Shown here: positions 1 to 7,519 of the stretch, in pieces
Position numbering within the stretch: position 1 is the first letter of the stretch
Layout of the letters: each line of letters starts with the position of its first letter
DNA from: DASSUW01 sp963849695
GTDB lineage: Bacteria; Actinomycetota; Thermoleophilia; Solirubrobacterales; Solirubrobacteraceae
Assembly (NCBI GenBank): GCA_963849695.1
Contig: CAWKIT010000032.1
Location: forward strand, 1 to 64,000
Direction: 5' to 3'
DNA: 64,000 bases
The notes under the pieces: model-generated
Told to the model about the DNA's origin: nothing
Seen by the model: only the letters and a program-made list of their open reading frames with translations
Databases searched by the model: none
Made by a program: the position numbers and the translations under genes

Positions 1-177
1 GCGTCGCGCCCGATGCGAGCGGCGGTGCTCCCCATCCTCGTGATCGTGCTCACGGTCTGCGTCGGCCCACCGGAGCCGGCGCTGCTCATCAGCGTCGCCG
101 AGGTCACGGCCGACCGCCTGCTGGACGGCGATCCGGCGGGCGCCGCGAAGGCCCTCTCCGCCCTAGACTCGCCGTGA
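1..177 (+). CDS. C-terminal end of a membrane antiporter/NADH-dehydrogenase-like subunit (MrpD/MnhD-type), 5' truncated
   Basis: Frame 1 is open from the window edge to a TGA at 175-177, giving 58 residues. It starts with a hydrophobic stretch (residues about 5-22, ending in VCVGPPEPAL) and then an amphipathic tail (SVAEVTADRLLDGDPAGAAKAL). A last transmembrane helix, a Pro-rich turn and a short helical tail are typical of the C-terminus of Mrp antiporter subunit D and related NuoM/NuoN proteins. The stop overlaps the start of the response-regulator gene (TGATG). The rest of the gene lies outside the window, so the family call rests on a short tail and is tentative; that it is a real coding end is better supported. 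Confidence 0.5.
   Translation, partial: ASRPMRAAVLPILVIVLTVCVGPPEPALLISVAEVTADRLLDGDPAGAAKALSALDSP
164..169 (+). promoter_or_regulatory. -10 element (TAGACT) for the response regulator gene
   Basis: TAGACT ends 7 nt before ATG 177 and lies inside the end of the upstream coding region. The spacing fits a leaderless transcript starting at or next to the start codon, giving the two-component pair its own promoter. Confidence 0.5.
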
Positions 178-836
178 TGTCCGAGGCCGCCGTCCTGCTG
201 GTCGACGACGACGCGCCGATCCGGCGGATGCTCGAGCGGACCCTGGCCGCCGAGGGCTACGACGTCGCCGCCGCGGCCGACGGCGGCTCCGCCCTCGCCC
301 AGGTCGAGCGCTCGCTGCCGGACGTGATCGTGCTCGACGTCGCGATGCCGGGCATGGACGGGCTCGCGGTCACCCGACGCCTGCGCGGCAAGGGCCTCCA
401 GGTCCCGATCCTGCTGCTGACCGCCCGCGACGCCCTCCACGAGCGCGTGGCGGGCCTCGACGCCGGCGCCGACGACTACCTCGTCAAGCCGTTCGAGGTC
501 GACGAGCTGACCGCCCGCATCCGCGCGCTGCTGCGCCGCAACCAGCCGCCCGGCGAGCAGCTCGCCCACGCCGACCTCGTGCTCGAGCCGGAGACCCTCG
601 AAGCGCGCCGCGGCGGCCGGACACTCAGTCTCACCCGCCGCGAGGCGGAGCTGCTCGAGCTGCTGATGCTCAACGCGCGCGGCGTCGTCACCCGCGAGCT
701 GGCGCTCGAGCGTGTGTGGGGCGAGGGCGAGGCGAGCGCCAACGTCGTCGACCGCTACGTCGCCTACCTGCGCCGCAAGCTCGGCGACCCGCCGCTGATC
801 CACACGGTGCGCGGCGTCGGCTTCAGGCTCGAGTGA
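177..836 (+). CDS. Two-component response regulator, OmpR/PhoB family
   Basis: Cytoplasmic DNA-binding regulator of 219 residues. The receiver domain spans about residues 5-118 with acidic pocket DDD (10-12), phosphoacceptor Asp54 in VLDVAMPG, and the conserved Lys in VKPFE. A winged-helix DNA-binding domain follows (about 125-219, ending RTVRGVGFRLE-like). ATG 177 is chosen over GTG 174 because it forms a TGATG junction with the upstream stop and sits 7 nt after a -10 hexamer. The stop overlaps the kinase start (GTGA), so the two are translated together. The cognate kinase is the next gene; the signal is unknown. Family call is firm, target genes are not visible. Confidence 0.95.
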   Translation: MSEAAVLLVDDDAPIRRMLERTLAAEGYDVAAAADGGSALAQVERSLPDVIVLDVAMPGMDGLAVTRRLRGKGLQVPILLLTARDALHERVAGLDAGADDYLVKPFEVDELTARIRALLRRNQPPGEQLAHADLVLEPETLEARRGGRTLSLTRREAELLELLMLNARGVVTRELALERVWGEGEASANVVDRYVAYLRRKLGDPPLIHTVRGVGFRLE

Positions 837-2191
837 GGTCCGCCGGCATCCAGCTGCGGGTTGCGGTCGCCGCCGCGGTGGCGATCGTGGTGGCCGTCGC
901 CGCGCTCGGCGTCGCCGTGCTCGCCCGCCTCGACAACCAGCTCGAGGCCGCGCTCGACCGCTCGCTGCGCGTCCGCGCCACCGAGGTCGCGCGCCTGTCG
1001 GCCTCCACGCCCGGGCTGCTGACCCGGCCGGGGACGCTCGAGGGCCGGCTCGGCGGCAGCCCGCTGCTCGTCCAGGTGATCGACTCGCGCGGGCGGATCG
1101 TCGCCCGTTCGAGCGCGCTCGGCAGCCGCGTCCTGCCCGAGACACCGGTCGTGAACGCAGCGCTCGACGACCGCCAACCCGGCTACGGAGACGCCCGCCT
1201 GGGCGCCGACCCCGTGCGTGTCTACGCGGCCCCGCTCGGCGAGCTCGGCCGCGGCCCGGCGGCCGGCGGCGCGGTCATCGTCGCCGGCACCACCGCCGAC
1301 ATCCAGGGGACGCTCGACACCACGCGCCGCTTCGTGCTGCTGGCCTCGGTGGCGGCCGCCCTGCTGGCCGCCGCGCTCGCCACGGTGCTGGCCCGCCGCG
1401 CGCTGAGGCCCCTGAGGCGCCTCTCGTCCGGCGCGCGCGCGATCGAGCGGACCGGCGACGCCTCCCAGCGTCTGCCCGACCCCCACGCGCGCGACGAGGT
1501 CGGCACGCTGGCCGAGACGCTGAACGCGATGCTCGCGTCGCTCGAGCGCGCCCGCGAGGCCGAGCAGCGGTTCGTCGGCGACGCCTCGCACGAGCTGCGG
1601 ACGCCGCTCACCGCCCTGCGCGGCAACCTCGCCTACGTCACCAAGCACGGCGCCGACCCCGAGGTGCTGAAGGACATTGCGAGCGACGCCGCACGCCTCG
1701 GCGACCTGCTCGACGACCTGCTCGCGCTCGCCCGCGAGGACGCCGCCGCGCCGGTGCGCGGCGAGCCGGTCGACCTCGCCGCGCTCGCCCGCGGGGCTGA
1801 CGCCGACGAGGTGGACGCGCCCGAGCCGGTCGTCGTCCTCGGCGAGCGGCAGGCGCTCGAGCGCGCCGTAGGAAACCTGGTCCGCAACGCGCGCAACCAC
1901 GGCCAGGGCCGGGTCACGGTGGCAGCCCGGCGCGAGGGGGACCGCGCCCACCTCACCGTCGCCGACGAGGGCCCCGGCCTCACCCCCGAGCAGGCCGAGC
2001 ACGCGTTCGAGCGCTTCTGGCGCGGCCACGATCCGGACTCCCCCGGCTCCGGCCTCGGCCTCGCCATCGTGCGCGCGATCGCCGAGCGCCATCAGGGCCG
2101 CGTCACCGTCGAGGGCGCGCGTTTCACGGTCGATCTTCCCGCGGTACTCTCGGCCCACGTCCTCGCAGAAGACACTCCCGACCGACAGTGA
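833..2191 (+). CDS. Sensor histidine kinase with HAMP domain
   Basis: Membrane kinase of 452 residues, partner of the preceding regulator. An N-terminal transmembrane helix (about 8-30), an extracytoplasmic sensor of about 120 residues, a second helix (about 163-188), HAMP (about 190-240), HisKA with phospho-His253 in GDASHELRTPL, then HATPase_c with N box NLVRNARNH, G1 box DEGPGL and G2 box GSGLGLAIV. GTG 833 overlaps the regulator stop (833-836, GTGA); longer upstream frames only read through the regulator in another frame. The sensor region shows no recognisable ligand domain. The family is certain; what it senses cannot be read here. Confidence 0.93.
   Translation: MRSAGIQLRVAVAAAVAIVVAVAALGVAVLARLDNQLEAALDRSLRVRATEVARLSASTPGLLTRPGTLEGRLGGSPLLVQVIDSRGRIVARSSALGSRVLPETPVVNAALDDRQPGYGDARLGADPVRVYAAPLGELGRGPAAGGAVIVAGTTADIQGTLDTTRRFVLLASVAAALLAAALATVLARRALRPLRRLSSGARAIERTGDASQRLPDPHARDEVGTLAETLNAMLASLERAREAEQRFVGDASHELRTPLTALRGNLAYVTKHGADPEVLKDIASDAARLGDLLDDLLALAREDAAAPVRGEPVDLAALARGADADEVDAPEPVVVLGERQALERAVGNLVRNARNHGQGRVTVAARREGDRAHLTVADEGPGLTPEQAEHAFERFWRGHDPDSPGSGLGLAIVRAIAERHQGRVTVEGARFTVDLPAVLSAHVLAEDTPDRQ
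2145..2150 (+). promoter_or_regulatory. Putative -10 element (TACTCT) for the DUF1801 gene
   Basis: TACTCT inside the kinase 3' end, 6 nt before an ACG codon at 2157 that begins the conserved DUF1801 reading frame. The spacing matches the other leaderless promoters in this window. Confidence 0.3.
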
Positions 2192-2573
2192 CGTCGAGGC
2201 GTTCCTCGACGCGGTCCCGGATGAGCGCCGGCGCGCCGACGCGCGCACGCTGTGCTCGCTGCTCGCCGAGGTGACCGGCGAGCCGCCCGTCCTCTGGGGG
2301 ACCAGCATCGTCGGCTTCGGGACCTACCACTACCGCTACGAGAGCGGCCGCGAGGGCGACTCGGCGCTGGTCGGCTTCTCGCCCAGGAAGGGCAATCTGG
2401 TCCTCTACCTGATCGGCGGCTTCGCGGACACGCACCAGAAGCTCCTGGACGAGTTGGGCCCGCACAAGACCGGCAAGGGCTGCCTGTACCTCAAGAACCT
2501 CGCCGACATCGACCTCGACGTGCTGCGCCGGCTCGTCGACCGGTCGACGCGGATCCACCGCGCCTCTCACTGA
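2157..2573 (+). CDS. DUF1801 (YdhG-like) domain protein with no canonical start codon
   Basis: About 138 residues if begun at ACG 2157. The frame carries the usual DUF1801 pattern: TDSDVEAFLDAV, then ERRRADAR, a helix, VLWGTSIVGFGTYHYRYESG, and the C-terminal HKTGKGCLYLKNLADID block. The first ATG/GTG/TTG in frame is GTG 2271, which would cut away the conserved N-terminal helix. Upstream of that no canonical start exists before the kinase coding region. The best placed candidate is ACG 2157, 6 nt after a TACTCT hexamer; a point change of ATG to ACG or a base-calling error would explain this. Function of the family is unknown. Confidence 0.7.
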   Translation, partial: TSSQKTLPTDSDVEAFLDAVPDERRRADARTLCSLLAEVTGEPPVLWGTSIVGFGTYHYRYESGREGDSALVGFSPRKGNLVLYLIGGFADTHQKLLDELGPHKTGKGCLYLKNLADIDLDVLRRLVDRSTRIHRASH

Positions 2574-2585
2574 TCCATCAAGACC

Positions 2586-2602
2586 CGGCCGTAGAACGGC
2601 CG
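2586..2602 (+). terminator. Short GC hairpin after the DUF1801 gene
   Basis: CGGCCG-TAGAA-CGGCCG, 13 bases after the stop, without a T-run. A weak terminator candidate. The rest of the 2574-2724 gap holds the probable promoter (TACAAC near 2691) and ribosome binding site of the next gene. Confidence 0.3.
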
Positions 2603-2724
2603 CCTGAGACATCGCGCACTGACCGTCGGGCGGCGCGTGATCGCCCCCGCCCCTCTCACGGATCTCTCAAACGCCGCCCGTACAACTGAACCCGTCACCA
2701 TCTGAAGCGAAGGACCTCCTCCCC

Positions 2725-3879
2725 ATGAGACGACTCCGAACCACCTCCACCCAGCGGCTCCTGACGATCGTCGCCGCCGTGGTCGCGCTGGCGCTCACCG
2801 GCGCCTTCGCGCAGGCGGCGATCAGCGGCTCGGACCCCAAGCCCGAGCCGAAGGCGCTCGACCGCGCCGTGCACGACGCCGTGACCGCTCCCCCGGTCGA
2901 AGGCGTGAGCGCGCGGATCACGTTCACCAACGGGCTGCTCCCCTCCGGCTCGCTGCCGAACGGCGGCGGCTCCCCGCTCGCCGCCGGCGCCGAGGGCCGG
3001 CTGTGGCTGGCCTCAGGCGGCCGCGCGCGGCTCGAGCTGCAGTCCGAGGCCGGCGACGCCCAGATCGTGGCCGACGGCGAGCGCCTGACCGTCTACGACA
3101 GCTCGACCGAGACCGCCTACACGATGGCGGTGCCGGCCGGCAAGGAAGAGCCGGAGCACGAGGAGCCGAGCCTGGAGGACGTGCAGCGCGGCCTCGACCG
3201 CCTGGCGACCGCCTGGACGCTGTCCGGCGCCCAGCCGAGCTCGACCGGCGGCCGCCCCACCTACACCGTCCGGATCGCCCCGAAGGACGACGGCGGGCTG
3301 CTCGGCGCGGCCGAGCTCGCGTGGGACGCGCTCAACGGCGTCCCGCTGCGCGCCGCCGTCTACGCCCAGGGCCAGGACGCGCCGGTGCTCGAGCTCGAGG
3401 CCGACGACGTCTCCTACGGCAAGATCGACGACTCCACGTTCGATGCCCGGCCCCCGCAGGGAACGCGCGTGGTCGAGATCGACCCGCCCACCGGCGTCGA
3501 CGAGCACGGCCGTCCGACGCGCGTCCGCGGCGTCGACGCCGTCCAGCAGCGCCTGCCGTTCGAGCTCAGCGCCCCCGAGGAGCTGGCCGGCCTGCCGCGC
3601 GCCGGGGTGCGGCTGATCGACGCCTCCGGCACGCCCGGCGCCGTCAGCGTCTACGGCGAGGGCATGGGAGCGATCGTCGTGCTCCAGCACGAGGCCGGCC
3701 CGCAGGATGACCGCAGGGGCGGGTTCGAGCTGCCCGAGATCAACATCGACGGCGCCACCGGCACCGAGATCGCCACGCCGCTGGGCACGATCGTGCGCTT
3801 CCAGCGCGACGGCGTCGCGTACACGGTGCTCGGCTCGGTGCCGCCGGTGGCGGCCGAGAACGCGGCGCGAGGTCTGTGA
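2725..3879 (+). CDS. Exported LolA-like lipoprotein-carrier-fold protein
   Basis: 384 residues with an N-terminal signal anchor (charged RRLRTTSTQR then a helix to about 33 ending AFAQA). The following segment of about 220 residues (ARITFTNGLLPSG, GRLWLASGGRARLEL, GERLTVYDSSTETAYTM) resembles the half-barrel fold of LolA/RseB-type proteins, in which a beta-sheet groove binds lipid or sigma-regulator partners. ATG 2725 follows an AAGGA at 2709-2713. Its stop overlaps the ABC ATPase start (TGATG), so it probably works with that exporter at the outer face of the membrane. The fold assignment is inference from pattern; substrate unknown. Confidence 0.7.
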   Translation: MRRLRTTSTQRLLTIVAAVVALALTGAFAQAAISGSDPKPEPKALDRAVHDAVTAPPVEGVSARITFTNGLLPSGSLPNGGGSPLAAGAEGRLWLASGGRARLELQSEAGDAQIVADGERLTVYDSSTETAYTMAVPAGKEEPEHEEPSLEDVQRGLDRLATAWTLSGAQPSSTGGRPTYTVRIAPKDDGGLLGAAELAWDALNGVPLRAAVYAQGQDAPVLELEADDVSYGKIDDSTFDARPPQGTRVVEIDPPTGVDEHGRPTRVRGVDAVQQRLPFELSAPEELAGLPRAGVRLIDASGTPGAVSVYGEGMGAIVVLQHEAGPQDDRRGGFELPEINIDGATGTEIATPLGTIVRFQRDGVAYTVLGSVPPVAAENAARGL

Positions 3880-4808
3880 TGGCGGCGCCGATCGAGGCCC
3901 GCGGCCTGGTCAAGCGCTACGGCGAGATCACCGCCGTCGACCACGTCGACCTCACGGTCGGCCCCGGTGACGTCTACGGCTACCTCGGGCCCAACGGGGC
4001 CGGCAAGACGACGTCGCTGCGGATGCTGCTCGGCCTGATCCGGCCCGACGAGGGCTCGGCGCGACTGTTCGGGCGCGACCCGCTCATCGACGGGGCGGCC
4101 GCGCTCGACGGCGTCGCCGGCTTCGTCGAGGCGCCGCGCTTCTACCCGTATCTGTCGGGTCGGCGCAACCTCGAGCTGGTGGCGGCGCTCGACGGCGACG
4201 GGGCCGCGGGCCGGATCGCCGAGGCGCTCGACACCGTCGACCTCGCCAACCGCGCCAAGGACAAGGTCGGCGGCTACTCGCACGGCATGCGCCAGCGCCT
4301 CGGCATCGCCGGGGCGCTGCTGCGGGCGCCGCGGCTGCTGCTGCTCGACGAGCCGACCACCGGCCTCGACCCGGCCGGCATGCGCGACATGCGGGCGCTG
4401 ATCCGCCGGCTCGCCGACCAGGGCATCACGGTCCTGCTCTCGAGCCACCTGATGGCCGAGGTCGAGGAGCTGTGCGACCGCGTGGCGATCGTCGGCTCCG
4501 GCCGCGTGCTCTACGAGGGCGCGCTCGACGACCTGATCGCGAGCGCCGCCGGCCGCTACGAGCTGCGCACGACCGACGACGCGCACGCCGCGGAGATCGC
4601 GTCCCGCTACGGCGACGTGGTCGAGATCTCCCGCGGGCTGAGCTTCGACGGCGACGAGCGGGCGGCGGCCGAGCTGTCCGTGGCGCTCGGGCTCGAAGGG
4701 ATCGGCATCACCGCGCTCGTGCCGCGCACGGCGACGCTCGAGGAGCTCTTCCTTTCGATGACCGAGTCCCCTTCACCGAACGGCCGCGCGAAGGCGGTGG
4801 TCGTATGA
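3879..4808 (+). CDS. ABC transporter ATP-binding protein (exporter type)
   Basis: 309-residue nucleotide-binding subunit. Walker A GPNGAGKT at residues 37-44, signature YSHGMRQRL, Walker B LLLLDEPTTGLDP, and a switch His in LLSSHLMAEVEELC. The C-terminal domain is of the DUF4162 type common in exporters. ATG 3879 overlaps the stop of the LolA-like gene; its own stop overlaps the permease start (ATGA). Together the three genes form an operon for moving something out of or within the membrane, probably a lipid or antimicrobial compound. The substrate cannot be read from the sequence. Confidence 0.93.
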   Translation: MAAPIEARGLVKRYGEITAVDHVDLTVGPGDVYGYLGPNGAGKTTSLRMLLGLIRPDEGSARLFGRDPLIDGAAALDGVAGFVEAPRFYPYLSGRRNLELVAALDGDGAAGRIAEALDTVDLANRAKDKVGGYSHGMRQRLGIAGALLRAPRLLLLDEPTTGLDPAGMRDMRALIRRLADQGITVLLSSHLMAEVEELCDRVAIVGSGRVLYEGALDDLIASAAGRYELRTTDDAHAAEIASRYGDVVEISRGLSFDGDERAAAELSVALGLEGIGITALVPRTATLEELFLSMTESPSPNGRAKAVVV

Positions 4809-5659
4809 GCGCCGTCGCCGTTCCGCTGCGCGCGCGCCGGCCCGGGGTGGGCGCCGTCTACCGCTGGGAGCTGCGCAAGCTGCTGGCCCAGAAGCGGACA
4901 TACATCGGGCTCGGCGCCGCCGTCGCGGTGCCGCTGATCTTCGTCATCGCGCTGGTCGCGGACAACCGCGGCGACGGACCCGACGGGCTGCCGTTCGGCG
5001 AATTCGTGCGCGAGACCGGCTTCGCGGTCCCGCTCGTCTGCCTCGCCTTCGGCGCGTTCTGGCTGCTGCCGCTGATCACGGCGCTGGTGGCGGGCGACAT
5101 CGTCGCCACCGAGGACCAGAACGGGACGCTGAAGACGATCCTCACGCGCTCGGTCGAGCGCTGGCAGGTGTTCGCAGGGAAGGTCCTGGCGGCGCTCACC
5201 TACACGGCGGCGCTGCTGCTCCTGTACGTCGGCATCGCGCTGGTGGCGGGCGGCCTGATCTGGGGGTTCGACCCCCTGACCACGCTGTCGGGCACGACGA
5301 TCGACCCCGGCCGCGCCCTGCTGCTGACCGGCGCCGGGACGCTGGCGTACCTGCTGCCGATGAGCGCGATCGCCGCGATCGGCGTGCTGCTCTCGACGCT
5401 CACCCGCAACTCCGCCGCGGCGGTGGTCGGGACGCTGATGGTGTCGATCTTCGTCCAGATCGTCGGCTCGATCTCGGCGCTCGACGCGCTCGACCCGTAC
5501 CTGCTCTCGACCCAGTTCAACGCCTGGCAGGGCATCCTGCGCGAGCCGACCGACTGGGATCCGATCGTGCGCTCGGCCTGGGTGTGTGCTCTGTACGCGG
5601 TGCCGTCGATCGCCTGGGCGCTGACCGTGTTCGCGCGCAGGGACGTCGCCGGCGGGTGA
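4805..5659 (+). CDS. ABC transporter permease (ABC2 type)
   Basis: 284-residue integral membrane subunit with about six hydrophobic helices: one near residues 32-51 after RWELRKLLAQKRTYIGL, then pairs near 70-90, 120-145, 165-185, 195-215 and 255-275. The LxKLLxQKRxY amphipathic start and a TEDQNGTLKTILTRSVER-like loop are typical of ABC2-type exporters. ATG 4805 overlaps the ATPase stop in ATGA; the frame is open much further upstream but only as a shadow of the ATPase gene. The next gene begins 21 bases later with its own -10 element. Confidence 0.9.
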   Translation: MSAVAVPLRARRPGVGAVYRWELRKLLAQKRTYIGLGAAVAVPLIFVIALVADNRGDGPDGLPFGEFVRETGFAVPLVCLAFGAFWLLPLITALVAGDIVATEDQNGTLKTILTRSVERWQVFAGKVLAALTYTAALLLLYVGIALVAGGLIWGFDPLTTLSGTTIDPGRALLLTGAGTLAYLLPMSAIAAIGVLLSTLTRNSAAAVVGTLMVSIFVQIVGSISALDALDPYLLSTQFNAWQGILREPTDWDPIVRSAWVCALYAVPSIAWALTVFARRDVAGG

Positions 5660-5665
5660 CACGGA

Positions 5666-5671
5666 TATCGT
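5666..5671 (+). promoter_or_regulatory. -10 element (TATCGT) for the GroES-like gene
   Basis: TATCGT, 9 nt before ATG 5681, in the 21-bp gap after the permease. The spacing fits a leaderless transcript covering the GroES-like and molybdoenzyme genes. Confidence 0.5.
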
Positions 5672-5680
5672 CTGGGCTGG

Positions 5681-6007
5681 ATGCAACGCCAGCTCAGGCC
5701 GCTGTTCGACCGCGTCGTGATCAAGGAGCTCGACCCCGACCGGGTGCGCCGGTCGGGGCTGGTCGTCCCCGCCGGTGACCACGAGCCGCCGCCCCAGCAC
5801 GGCATCGTGCTGGCGGTCGGGCCGGGGATCGACTGGTGGGAGTCGGCCGGGGTCGAGATGCCGGTCAAGAAGGGCGACCACGTCGTGTTCCCGGCGGCGG
5901 CCGGCGTGTGGATCGAGGTCGACGAGGAGCGGCTGCTGGTGTGCCGCGTGGGCGAGCTGCTGGGCGTGATCGAGCAGGCCGCCGACTGGGAGTACACCGC
6001 GCGGTGA
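5681..6007 (+). CDS. GroES/Cpn10-like co-chaperonin without a GroEL partner nearby
   Basis: 108 residues with the Cpn10 fold pattern: IRPLFDRVVIKEL-like start (here LRPLFDRVVIKEL), a mobile-loop region RVRRSGLVVP, GIVLAVGPG, VKKGDHVVFP and the C-terminal strand. The canonical loop tripeptide Ile-Val-Leu is changed to Leu-Val-Val, and an aromatic insert DWWES follows the GPG turn. No groEL is present in the window. Its stop overlaps the start of the sulfite-oxidase-like gene (GTGA), which suggests it assists folding of, or cofactor loading into, that enzyme; this is inference. The family call is good, a true GroEL-binding role less certain. Confidence 0.85.
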   Translation: MQRQLRPLFDRVVIKELDPDRVRRSGLVVPAGDHEPPPQHGIVLAVGPGIDWWESAGVEMPVKKGDHVVFPAAAGVWIEVDEERLLVCRVGELLGVIEQAADWEYTAR

Positions 6008-7053
6008 GCATCTCGCTCGAGGAGCTCCGGCTCGCGGCGCGCAACCACGGTATGCCGCTGGAGGCGCTCCGGCACGAGATCACGCCGCTCGGCCTGCACT
6101 ACCTGCTCACGCACTACGACATCCCGGACGTCGACGCCGCTTCGTGGCGGCTTGGCGTCGGCGGCCGGGTGGAGCGTGAGCTGGAGCTGTCGCTCGACGA
6201 CCTGCGGGCGCGCGAGACGGTGACGATGCCGGTGACGATGGAGTGCGCCGGCAACGGCCGGGCGGAGCTGGAGCCGCACGTGGTGAGCCAGCCCTGGCTC
6301 GCAGAGGCGGTCGGCACCGCGGAGTGGACCGGCATGCCGGTCGGTTCTCTGCTGGCGGAGGCGGGTTTGCAGGCTGGCGCGCTGGAAGTCGTGTTCACGG
6401 GCCTCGACCGCGGCGTCGAGGGCGGCGTCGAGCAGCTGTACGAGCGCAGCCTGTCGGTGGTCGACGCCGAGCAGAGCCTGCTCGCATGGGGATGCAACGG
6501 CGAGCCGCTGCCGCCGCAGCACGGCTTCCCGCTGCGCCTGGTCGTGCCGGGCTGGTACGGCATGACGAGCGTCAAGTGGCTGCAGCGGATCACGATCGTC
6601 TCCGAGCCGTTCGACGGCTACCAGATGGTCACCGGCTACCGGATGCGGCGCGACGAGGACGACGCCGGCACGCCGGTGACCCGGATCGAGCCCCGCTCGC
6701 TGATGGTGCCGCCCGGGATCCCGGACTTCATGACGCGGCGGCGGTTCCTGCCACCCGGGCGAGTGCGGATCGAGGGCCGCGCCTGGTCGGGCTGGGGACC
6801 GATCGAGCTGGTCGAGCTGAGCGTCGACGGCGGCTCCTGGGCACCCGCGAAGCTGGGCTCGCCGCCCGGGCCGGCGGCCTGGACGCCGTGGTCGATCGAC
6901 TGGCAGGCCGTGACGGGCGAGCACGAGCTGCGGGTGCGCGCCACCGACGCCACCGGCCGCCGTCAGCCCGACGCGCCGCCATGGAATCTCGGCGGCTACG
7001 CCAACAACGCGGTCCAGCGGGTGGCGGTCACCGTCACCGGGTCGCAAGACTGA
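6004..7053 (+). CDS. Sulfite-oxidase-family molybdopterin oxidoreductase, cytoplasmic
   Basis: 349 residues. The Mo-binding domain (about 40-235) contains the hallmark MECAGNGR (about residue 80), whose Cys coordinates molybdenum through sulfur, plus a GCNGEPLPPQHGFPLRLVVPGWYG segment typical of the family. A C-terminal Mo-co dimerisation domain follows (about 245-345: GRVRIEGRAWSG, VELSVDGG, NLGGYANN). There is no Tat or Sec signal and no heme domain, so this resembles soluble bacterial members rather than periplasmic SorA or YedY. GTG 6004 overlaps the GroES-like stop. Cofactor would come from the moa/moe genes further on. Substrate unknown. Confidence 0.9.
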   Translation: MSISLEELRLAARNHGMPLEALRHEITPLGLHYLLTHYDIPDVDAASWRLGVGGRVERELELSLDDLRARETVTMPVTMECAGNGRAELEPHVVSQPWLAEAVGTAEWTGMPVGSLLAEAGLQAGALEVVFTGLDRGVEGGVEQLYERSLSVVDAEQSLLAWGCNGEPLPPQHGFPLRLVVPGWYGMTSVKWLQRITIVSEPFDGYQMVTGYRMRRDEDDAGTPVTRIEPRSLMVPPGIPDFMTRRRFLPPGRVRIEGRAWSGWGPIELVELSVDGGSWAPAKLGSPPGPAAWTPWSIDWQAVTGEHELRVRATDATGRRQPDAPPWNLGGYANNAVQRVAVTVTGSQD

Positions 7054-7088
7054 CGTTCGAGGCGGCGCTCCGCGGGTATCCGGGTTAG

Positions 7089-7487
7089 GTGGAGCGGTGC
7101 GTGCAGAGCTGGCCGGCCTCGCCGGAGCACGTCGGCTCCGCCCGGCGGGTCGTGTCGGCGGCGGCGCGGCGGGCGGGCGCCGACGACCCGGTCCTCGACG
7201 CCGTGCGGCTGGCGGTCTCGGAGGCGGTCAGCAACGTCGTCGTCCACGGCTACCGCGGGACGGCGCGCGGGGCGTTCACGGTCGCCGTCGAGTGGGAGGG
7301 CGACGAGCTGCGGGTCACGGTGCGCGACGAGGGCTGCGGCATGCAGCCGCGCACAGACAGCCCGGGTGCCGGGCTCGGCCTGCCGCTGATCGCCAATCTC
7401 GCCGACACCTTCTCGGTCACGGCGCCGCCCGGCGGCGGCACCGAGCTGAGCATGACGTTCCCGCTCGGCGAGCTCGCCGCGGCGTGA
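7089..7487 (+). CDS. Anti-sigma-factor-type serine kinase (HATPase_c_2, RsbW/SpoIIAB-like)
   Basis: 132 residues forming a single GHKL ATP-binding domain: N box AVSEAVSNVVVHGYRG, G1 box VRDEGCGMQP, G2 box GLGLPLIANLADTF. Proteins of this kind bind a sigma factor and phosphorylate an anti-anti-sigma partner. Neither a sigma factor nor an STAS-domain gene is adjacent, so the partner is encoded elsewhere. GTG 7089 gives the normal domain length; a TATCCG hexamer 6 nt upstream could be a weak -10. Function in a stress or signalling switch is inferred from family only. Confidence 0.88.
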   Translation: MERCVQSWPASPEHVGSARRVVSAAARRAGADDPVLDAVRLAVSEAVSNVVVHGYRGTARGAFTVAVEWEGDELRVTVRDEGCGMQPRTDSPGAGLGLPLIANLADTFSVTAPPGGGTELSMTFPLGELAAA

Positions 7488-7519
7488 TGTAGAGAATCCC
7501 GCGGCGACTGAGGGGCGAC

